A stretch of DNA of 64,000 nt from Oscillibacter sp. MSJ-31 (GTDB lineage Bacteria; Bacillota; Clostridia; Oscillospirales; Oscillospiraceae), in contig NZ_JAHLPT010000004.1 of the NCBI RefSeq assembly GCF_018918025.1, positions 1 through 64,000 of the forward strand, read 5' to 3'. Numbering within the stretch: position 1 is the stretch's first letter; each line of letters begins with the position of its first letter. The translations under genes and the position numbers were made by a program. The notes below the pieces were generated by a model, which made no database searches, was not told the DNA's origin, and saw nothing but the letters and a program-made list of their open reading frames with translations. Shown here one piece after another: positions 59,150 through 64,000 of this stretch.

Positions 59150-59767
59150 ATGGAAGGTCGTCGTGTGAATCACAGCGCGCCGAAGCGCAACCCGCTGTAT
59201 GTGATGTTTTTATGCCTGGTCGCGGCGGTGTTCGTGCTACTGATCGTGGTGATCGTGCTGGGCGCGAAGCTCGGCGCGGCGCAGAAGGCGGCGAAGGGCG
59301 CCGAGACGCAGATCGAGGAACTGCAGGAGCAGGTCAAGAAGCTGGAGGAAGAAAAGAAGGCCGCGGAGGATGCCGCGAATGAGCCGGACGAAAAGCTCCC
59401 CGGCGAGGATACGCCCGCGGTCGATCCGGACGAGACGAAGGAGCCGGATACGAGCGTGAGCGACAGCAAGAGGAAGGTCGGCTGGCTGGACCTCACGGGT
59501 CACAGCGAGGTCACGGTGCTGCCCGAGAAGGTGTTCAATGAGTATGCGTCCTACTACACCACCGCCGGTGTGAACCTGCGCAGCGGCCCGAGCACGAGCT
59601 ACGGCAAGGTCCAGCTCGTCGACCGGGGCACAAAGGTCAAGGCTGCGGCGAAGGAGGGCAACTGGACCTTCGTTTCCGTCGGCAGCAAGTTCGGCTGGAT
59701 CAGCTCGGACTATCTTTCCACCAAGCCGCCGGTCGAGGTGACCTCCGGCAGCCTGAGCCGCACCTGA
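59150..59767 (+). CDS. membrane-anchored SH3-domain protein
   Basis: A 205-aa protein: a short basic N terminus, one membrane span (about 16-40, LYVMFLCLVAAVFVLLIVVIVLGAKL), a coiled coil (about 45-75, TQIEELQEQVKKLEEEKKAAEDA), an acidic linker, and a C-terminal bacterial SH3 domain (about 140-192) with TTAGVNLRSGPSTSYGKVQLVDRGTKVKAAAKEGNWTFVSVGSKFGWISSDYL. It probably lies outside the membrane and binds the cell wall. ATAAGGAGGG precedes the ATG. It is a single gene with promoter and terminator. Confidence 0.85.
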   Translation: MEGRRVNHSAPKRNPLYVMFLCLVAAVFVLLIVVIVLGAKLGAAQKAAKGAETQIEELQEQVKKLEEEKKAAEDAANEPDEKLPGEDTPAVDPDETKEPDTSVSDSKRKVGWLDLTGHSEVTVLPEKVFNEYASYYTTAGVNLRSGPSTSYGKVQLVDRGTKVKAAAKEGNWTFVSVGSKFGWISSDYLSTKPPVEVTSGSLSRT

Positions 59768-59777
59768 GGAGAATAGG

Positions 59778-59812
59778 AAAAAAGCGTTCCGCGATGCGGA
59801 ACGCTTTTTTTG
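59778..59812 (+). terminator. bidirectional terminator after the SH3 protein gene
   Basis: A 15-bp stem AAAAAAGCGTTCCGC, loop gat, GCGGAACGCTTTTTT, with A and T runs for both directions. Confidence 0.92.
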
Positions 59813-59814
59813 CG

Positions 59815-60201
59815 TCAGGTCTTGCCGCAGCCGCCCTTGCCGCTCAGCGAGCAGGAGGACTGAAAGCCGCAGGCGTTGCATTTGTTGTTCGGGTCGCGGG
59901 CGACCGTGCCGCCCAAAAAGGCGAGCGCCGCTTCCTCCGGCGTGCCGGAGAAGGTGGGGAAGAGCAGGATGCCCGCGGCGGCGGTCTCGAGCCGCTCGTC
60001 TCCGGGCAGCGCGCCGCAGACGAGTGCGTCCACGCCGTACGGCTCGAGCTGGGCGACTGCGGCAGCGGCGCCCTCGCCCGCGCGGGGGACGAAGAAGCGG
60101 CGGACGATGCGGCCGTGATCGTCCTCAAAAAACTGGAAGCCCTCGATGCCGGACAGGGTCTCGGCGGTCCGGTCGTTGGATACGGGAACGGCGATGCGCA
60201 T
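59815..60201 (-). CDS. NifX/NifB-type dinitrogenase cofactor-like protein with Cys-rich tail
   Basis: A 128-aa protein. The domain (1-100) is of the dinitrogenase iron-molybdenum cofactor family: MRIAVPVSNDRTAETLSGIEGFQFFEDDHGRIVRRF and a Rossmann-like LEPYGVDALVCGALPGDERL. The tail NNKCNACGFQSSCSLSGKGGCG adds four cysteines, enough for a metal or Fe-S site. No nitrogenase genes are here, and such stand-alone proteins occur in many anaerobes with unknown roles. It follows the glycerate kinase gene by 15 bases, in one operon. Confidence 0.82.
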   Translation of the reverse strand: MRIAVPVSNDRTAETLSGIEGFQFFEDDHGRIVRRFFVPRAGEGAAAAVAQLEPYGVDALVCGALPGDERLETAAAGILLFPTFSGTPEEAALAFLGGTVARDPNNKCNACGFQSSCSLSGKGGCGKT

Positions 60202-60216
60202 GGCGGGAGTCCTCCT

Positions 60217-61362
60217 TTATCGTTTGAACTGCTCGGCGGCGCGGATGCAGCGCAGAAGATCGTCGAGCGTGTGGGTGTAGTCGATGTGGCTGCGGGCCTT
60301 GGCCTCGTCGCGCGGGACAGCCAGACGGTTGATGCTGAAAATGGCGCTGACGCCGGCGTCGTAGGCTCCGTAGGCGTCGTCGCCCACATCGCCGACGATG
60401 GCAAAAACGGGCACGCCCCGCGCGTGAGCGCGGCGCGCCACGCCGCCCACGACCTTGCCGTGGGTGCTCTGCGCGTCGATGCGGCCCTCGCCGGTGATGA
60501 CGAGGTCGGCGTCTGCGAGCAGGGCGTCGAAGCCCACCACGTCGAGCACGACCTCGATGCCGCGGCGCAGCTCCGCGCCCAGCAGAGCGACGCAGCCCGC
60601 GCCGAACGCGCCCGCCGCGCCGGCTCCGGGGAGCATGGCGACCGAGGCGTTCAGCTCGCGGCGGAAGATCTTGTCCAGTGTGCGGAGCTGACGGTCCAGC
60701 TCGCGCACGGCGGCCTCGTCCGCGCCCTTCTGCGGCGCAAAGATGTGTGCCGCGCCGCTATGGCCGTGCATGGGATTGGTGATGTCGCACATGGCGATCA
60801 CGCGTACGCCGCGCAGCCTTTCGCGCACGGCGGAGGCGTCGATGTGCGCGATGCGGTCGAGCGTCGCGCCGACGGGAACGAAGGCCCTGCCGCCCGCGTC
60901 CGTGAAGCGGACGCCCAATGCCGCGGCGCAGCCGCAGCCGCCGTCGTTCGTGGCGCTGCCGCCGAGACCGAGCACGATGCGCCGCGCGCCGCACGCGAGC
61001 GCGTCGGCGATGAGCTGTCCGACGCCGTAGGTCGTGGTGACACAGGGATTTTTGCGTCCGGCAACGAGCGGGAGTCCCGCTGCCGCAGCCATCTCGACGA
61101 CTGCCGTGCCGTCCGGCAGCAGGCCGTAGGCCGCGTCGATCGGCTCGCCGTAGGGATTTTGCACGCCGGAGACGAGCACGCGCTCGCCGCCGCAGGAATC
61201 GAGGAAGCAATCCACCGTCCCCTCGCCGCCGTCCGCCACGTTCAGCGCGCGGACCTCGCAGGCGGGAAAGTAGAGCGGGATGCGCTCGCGCGCGATGGCG
61301 CAGATGTCGCGGCTCGGCAGCGAGCCCTTGAAGGAATCGGAGATCACGATGCACTTTTTCAT
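60217..61362 (-). CDS. glycerate kinase, GlxK/GarK family
   Basis: A 381-aa kinase that phosphorylates glycerate, giving 2-phosphoglycerate in most members. It has the N-terminal KKCIVISDSFKGSLPSRDIC, VADGGEGTVDCFLDSCGGE, the GLGGSATNDGGCGCAAALGVRF loop and GAGAAGAFGAGCVALLGAELRRGIEVVLDVVGFDALLADADLVITGEGRID, all signatures of the family. The ATG at 61362 follows GGAGGCAAAGG; the frame further upstream has no ribosome site. It opens a two-gene operon with the NifX-like gene. Confidence 0.93.
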   Translation of the reverse strand: MKKCIVISDSFKGSLPSRDICAIARERIPLYFPACEVRALNVADGGEGTVDCFLDSCGGERVLVSGVQNPYGEPIDAAYGLLPDGTAVVEMAAAAGLPLVAGRKNPCVTTTYGVGQLIADALACGARRIVLGLGGSATNDGGCGCAAALGVRFTDAGGRAFVPVGATLDRIAHIDASAVRERLRGVRVIAMCDITNPMHGHSGAAHIFAPQKGADEAAVRELDRQLRTLDKIFRRELNASVAMLPGAGAAGAFGAGCVALLGAELRRGIEVVLDVVGFDALLADADLVITGEGRIDAQSTHGKVVGGVARRAHARGVPVFAIVGDVGDDAYGAYDAGVSAIFSINRLAVPRDEAKARSHIDYTHTLDDLLRCIRAAEQFKR

Positions 61363-61395
61363 GCCCTTTGCCTCCCGTGCGGGTGTTTTTCCTAT

Positions 61396-61424
61396 AGTAT
61401 ATGCAAGCCGCACGCAGGATGCAA
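61396..61424 (-). promoter_or_regulatory. glycerate kinase promoter
   Basis: On the minus strand TTGCAT (61419-61424), 17 bases and TATACT (61396-61401). Confidence 0.65.
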
Positions 61425-61522
61425 GTCCTTTCCGCCGCGGTGGTAGGAGGAAGAAAACTGCACCTTGCCATATTGCACAAAATATAGTGATGAAATTGTG
61501 CGGATTTGCAGATATTTACCTC

Positions 61523-61551
61523 TTGACTTTAAAGCTCTAAAGGAATATACT
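61523..61551 (+). promoter_or_regulatory. promoter of the attenuated ABC importer operon
   Basis: TTGACT (61523-61528), 17 bases and TATACT (61546-61551). The transcript has a leader of about 225 bases before the first large gene. Confidence 0.8.
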
Positions 61552-61602
61552 CCGAACATCAAATGAGTTTGCCCCACGGGGCGGACGGAAGGGAGATCCG
61601 CA

Positions 61603-61686
61603 ATGCTGAGCCGCTATTCCTTTTTCATTTTCGCGTTCCGCTTTGCGGGCCGCTATTTCGGCACGCCCTCCCGGAGCCGTCGATGA
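61603..61686 (+). CDS. Phe-rich leader peptide
   Basis: A 27-codon frame with its own ribosome site AAGGGAG 7 bases upstream. Six of its residues are Phe and two Tyr; residues 7-19 read FFIFAFRFAGRYF. Its stop is 33 bases before the terminator hairpin. Both features are hallmarks of ribosome-mediated attenuation, as in the pheA and pheST leaders of enterobacteria. When charged tRNA-Phe is scarce, the ribosome would stall here. The frame lacks similarity to any stable protein and is too short for normal gene callers. Confidence 0.7.
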   Translation: MLSRYSFFIFAFRFAGRYFGTPSRSRR

Positions 61687-61719
61687 GAAGAAAACGCATT
61701 TGCACAGGAATGTGAGCAA

Positions 61720-61758
61720 AGCGGTTTCGTCCGACGGACGGGACCGCTCTTTAATTTG
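61720..61758 (+). terminator. attenuator hairpin upstream of the ABC importer
   Basis: A 13-bp stem including two G-T pairs (AGCGGTTTCGTCC, loop gac, GGACGGGACCGCT) followed by CTTTAATTTG. CCGTCG at 61677-61682, in the last codons of the leader peptide, is complementary to CGACGG at 61732-61737 in the hairpin and could form an antiterminator. Confidence 0.7.
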
Positions 61759-61781
61759 TTCAAATGAAAAGGAGAAGTACC

Positions 61782-62777
61782 ATGAAAAAGAAGCTTATCG
61801 CCATGCTGCTTTCCGCAGCGATGTGTCTCAGCCTCGCCGCCTGCGGCCAGAAGGCTGACACCCCCGATACCACCGATCCCGCCGAGCCGAGCGGCGACGC
61901 CGCGACCTACACCGTCGGCATCTGCCAGCTCGTGCAGCATGAGGCGCTTGATGCCGCGACCCAGGGCTTCATCGACGCGCTGAACGAGGCGCTGCCCGGT
62001 CAGGTCAAGATTGAGGAGAAGAACGCCTCCGGCGATTCCAACAGCTGCGCCACCATCGTCAACGGCTTTGTCTCCGAGGGCGTGGACCTCATCATGGCGA
62101 ACGCGACCGCCGCGCTGCAGGCGGCGGCCTCCGCGACGAGCGACATCCCCGTTCTCGGCACCTCCATCACCGCCTACGGCGTGGCGCTGGACATTGACGA
62201 TTTCTCCGGCACCGTCGGCGGCAACGTCTCCGGCACGAGCGATCTGGCCGACCTGAGCAAGCAGGCGGACATGATCACCGAGTGGTTCCCCGAGACGCAG
62301 AAGGTTGGCCTGCTGTTCTGCTCCGCCGAGCCGAACTCCCGTTACCAGATCGAAGAGGTCGCCAAGAACCTGTCCGCCAAGGGCATTGAGACCAAGGAAT
62401 TTGCCTTCACCGACACCAACGACGTTTCCTCCGTTACGCAGGCTGCCTGCGACTGGGCCGATGTGATCTATGTTCCCACCGATAACATCGCCGCCTCCAA
62501 CACCGAGGCGATCGCCAACGTCACCGTTCCCGCCAAGACCCCGGTCATCGCCGGTGAGGAGGGCATCTGCAAGGGCTGCGGTGTGGCGACCCTGTCCATC
62601 AGCTACTACGATCTCGGCATGACCACCGGCAAGATGGCCGCCAAGATCCTGACCGGCGAGGCGGATATCTCCACCATGCCCATCGAATTCACCACCGCAA
62701 CGCCGAAGTACAACGCCTCCATGTGCGAGACGCTCGGCATCACTCCGCTGGAGGGCTACACCGCCATCGCGGAGTAA
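61782..62777 (+). CDS. ABC transporter substrate-binding lipoprotein (PF04392, TrpX-like)
   Basis: A 331-aa lipoprotein with signal peptide and lipobox LAAC (Cys21). The mature part has the two lobes of the ABC_sub_bind family: YTVGICQLVQHEALDAATQGFIDAL, NASGDSNSCATIVNGFVSEGVDLIMANATAALQAAASAT, VGLLFCSAEPNSRYQIEEV and ADVIYVPTDNIAASNTEAI. Streptococcal TrpX, which binds tryptophan, belongs here. The Phe-rich leader upstream suggests that the ligand is phenylalanine or aromatic amino acids in general. GAAAAGGAGAAG precedes the ATG. Confidence 0.92.
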   Translation: MKKKLIAMLLSAAMCLSLAACGQKADTPDTTDPAEPSGDAATYTVGICQLVQHEALDAATQGFIDALNEALPGQVKIEEKNASGDSNSCATIVNGFVSEGVDLIMANATAALQAAASATSDIPVLGTSITAYGVALDIDDFSGTVGGNVSGTSDLADLSKQADMITEWFPETQKVGLLFCSAEPNSRYQIEEVAKNLSAKGIETKEFAFTDTNDVSSVTQAACDWADVIYVPTDNIAASNTEAIANVTVPAKTPVIAGEEGICKGCGVATLSISYYDLGMTTGKMAAKILTGEADISTMPIEFTTATPKYNASMCETLGITPLEGYTAIAE

Positions 62778-62791
62778 GCGGAATATCCCCG

Positions 62792-62820
62792 ATGGGAGAG
62801 GGGCGCCGCCCCTCTCCCAT
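62792..62820 (+). other. intra-operon hairpin after the binding protein gene
   Basis: A perfect 13-bp stem ATGGGAGAGGGGC, loop gcc, without a T-run. It probably stabilises the upstream mRNA and raises binding-protein level relative to permease, as in other ABC operons. Confidence 0.6.
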
Positions 62821-62846
62821 AACGAAGTGTTTGGAGGAAAAGAACG

Positions 62847-63794
62847 ATGAGTTTCCTGACGTCTCTGCTCAACGCGCTGCCCGGCGCAGTCGCCCAGGGC
62901 CTGATCTGGGGCATCATGGCGATCGGCGTATACATCACCTACCGCATCCTTGACGTGGCGGATCTGACGGTGGACGGCTCGCTCGCCACCGGCGGCGCGG
63001 TCTGCGTGATGCTCATTCGCGCGGGCGTGAGCCCGTGGCCGGCGCTTTTGTGCGCGATGCTCGCCGGTATGCTGGCGGGTCTTGTCACGGGCCTTTTTCA
63101 CACGAAGTGCGGCATTCCCGCCATCCTTGCCGGTATCCTCACGCAGCTCTCGCTCTACTCGGTCAACCTGCGCATCATGGAGAGCAAGGCGAATCAGGCG
63201 GTCAGCGTGGATAAGTACGACCTGCTCGTTTCCCAGCGCTATGTGCGCACCTTCTCGCCCGTGGGCGAGCTGCTGACGAAGAATCCGCTGCCGCTGCTGC
63301 TGCTCTTCACCGCCGCGGTGATCGCGCTGCTCTACTGGTTCTTCGGCACGGAGAAGGGCTGCTCCATCCGCGCCACCGGCGCGAACCAGAACATGGCCCG
63401 CGCACAGGGCATCGACACCAGCGCCAATGTGGTGCTCGGGCTGATGCTCTCCAACGGACTGGTCGCGCTCTCCGGCGCGCTGCTCGCCCAGTATCAGGGC
63501 TCGAGCGACGTGCAGATGGGCCGCGGCGCCATCGTCATCGGTCTTGCCGCCGTCATCATCGGCGAGGTGGTGTTCGGCAAGCTCTTCATCAACTTCGGCC
63601 TTCGGCTCTTTGCCGTTTCCATCGGCGCGATCCTTTACTACATCGTGCTGCAGGCCGCGCTCCAGCTTGGTCTGAACACCAACGACCTCAAGCTCGTCAC
63701 GGCGCTGATCGTGGCGGTGTTCCTCGCCATTCCGTACTGGAAGGGCAAGGCGTTCCACGGCAAGGCACAGAAGGGAGGCGCACACCATGCTTGA
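62847..63794 (+). CDS. ABC transporter permease (TrpY-like)
   Basis: A 315-aa permease with 8-9 hydrophobic segments of the BPD_transp_2 family, as used by branched-chain and aromatic amino acid importers. Typical text is GLIWGIMAIGVYITYRILDVADLTVDGSLATGGAVCV at the N terminus and the EAA-like loop FFGTEKGCSIRATGANQNMARAQGIDTSANVVLGLMLSNGLVALSGALLAQYQG. The ATG follows TTGGAGG, and its stop overlaps the ATPase gene by 8 bases. It forms the channel for the ligand captured by the preceding lipoprotein. Confidence 0.92.
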   Translation: MSFLTSLLNALPGAVAQGLIWGIMAIGVYITYRILDVADLTVDGSLATGGAVCVMLIRAGVSPWPALLCAMLAGMLAGLVTGLFHTKCGIPAILAGILTQLSLYSVNLRIMESKANQAVSVDKYDLLVSQRYVRTFSPVGELLTKNPLPLLLLFTAAVIALLYWFFGTEKGCSIRATGANQNMARAQGIDTSANVVLGLMLSNGLVALSGALLAQYQGSSDVQMGRGAIVIGLAAVIIGEVVFGKLFINFGLRLFAVSIGAILYYIVLQAALQLGLNTNDLKLVTALIVAVFLAIPYWKGKAFHGKAQKGGAHHA

Positions 63795-64000
63795 GCTCAA
63801 GAACATCTGCAAGACCTTCAACCCCGGCACCATCAACGCCAAAACGGCGCTCAACGACCTGAGCCTGACGCTCGCCGACGGCGATTTCGTCACCGTCATC
63901 GGCGGCAACGGCGCGGGCAAGTCCACGATGCTCAACGCCATCGCGGGCGTGTTTCCGGTGGACTCCGGCTCCATCCTCATCGACGGGCAGGACGTCACCA
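63787..64000 (+). CDS. ABC transporter ATP-binding protein, 3' end outside the window
   Basis: The first 71 codons of an ATPase: it begins LELKNICKTFNPGTINAKTALNDLSLTLADGDF and contains Walker A GGNGAGKST, followed by NAIAGVFPVDSGSILIDGQDVT. It overlaps the permease gene by 8 bases (GAAGGGAGG upstream). It completes the three-part importer. Everything after the window end is unknown. Confidence 0.95.
   Translation, partial: MLELKNICKTFNPGTINAKTALNDLSLTLADGDFVTVIGGNGAGKSTMLNAIAGVFPVDSGSILIDGQDVT

Noticed and set aside
61553..61781. T-box riboswitch before the ABC importer
   Set aside because: The stretch GGACGGGACCGC in the hairpin recalls the T-box TGGNACCGCG, but the TGG is lacking and there is no Stem I with an AGAGA or GNTG signature. 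The Phe-rich leader peptide explains the region better.
61782..64000. Purine nucleoside BMP-type or branched-chain amino acid importer
   Set aside because: The binding protein has the PF04392 (TrpX-like) layout instead of BMP or LivJ patterns, and the Phe-rich leader points to aromatic amino acids.

Overview
The window is GC-rich, densely coding DNA from a strictly fermentative Firmicute. The best fit is an Oscillospiraceae-type gut clostridium (Oscillibacter, Lawsonibacter, Intestinimonas or Flavonifractor relatives). This placement rests on the complete 2-hydroxyglutarate pathway operon for glutamate fermentation, the clostridial gene orders ylxM-ffh-rpsP-khpA and proB-proA-proC, strong AGGAGG ribosome sites, a paired-M16-peptidase operon with lgt, and a selenium cluster that uses selenocysteine. 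No rRNA and no CRISPR array was seen; one tRNA (Ser, GGA) is present.

Layout. 1-4.3 kb: a structured-RNA tail with terminator, a small membrane protein, thyA-folA and recG. 4.3-5.7 kb: an amino acid permease (minus strand). 6.1-19.8 kb: a compact one-strand PBSX-like particle cluster (terminase, portal, protease/scaffold, capsid, neck, contractile sheath and tube, LysM and baseplate proteins, holin-like proteins, M15 endolysin). It has no integrase, repressor, replication genes, tail fibre or normal tape measure. 19.8-20.6 kb: mscS. 21.0-30.6 kb: gctAB-gcdA-hgdCAB-gcdDCB, which takes (R)-2-hydroxyglutarate through glutaconyl-CoA to crotonyl-CoA and couples the decarboxylation to Na+ export. 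30.7-33.7 kb: an aminotransferase, tRNA-Ser and a Na+:neurotransmitter symporter family transporter. 33.9-40.1 kb: an autoregulated tetR-TolC-like-MFP-RND efflux operon. 40.1-43.7 kb: lgt and two M16 peptidases (minus). 43.9-46.2 kb: ylxM-ffh-rpsP-khpA. 46.4-49.2 kb: proBAC. 49.3-51.1 kb: a hairpin-rich spacer, then padR with two DUF2812 membrane proteins. 51.3-52.7 kb: a CPA2 antiporter. 52.7-57.7 kb: a selenium cluster (lysR-selD on minus; cysteine desulfurase, DUF3343, yedE and a TusA-like gene on plus). 57.8-59.8 kb: an O-antigen-ligase-like protein and an SH3 protein. 59.8-61.4 kb: glycerate kinase and a NifX-like protein (minus). 61.5-64.0 kb: an ABC amino-acid-type importer cut off by the window end.

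Most notable: (1) the particle cluster looks like a domesticated prophage or gene-transfer-agent candidate, with a small terminase lacking its N-terminal DNA-binding domain and a 179-aa protein where the tape measure should be. (2) selD is itself a selenoprotein with an in-frame UGA at codon 18, so its true start lies about 110 bases upstream of the plain ORF. (3) Near-identical palindromes sit at the same distance from the -35 of two divergent selenium promoters, as expected of LysR operators. (4) The ABC importer is preceded by a 27-codon Phe-rich leader peptide and a terminator hairpin, a classical attenuator layout. Start sites were chosen from visible ribosome-binding sites, so several differ from the longest open frame.
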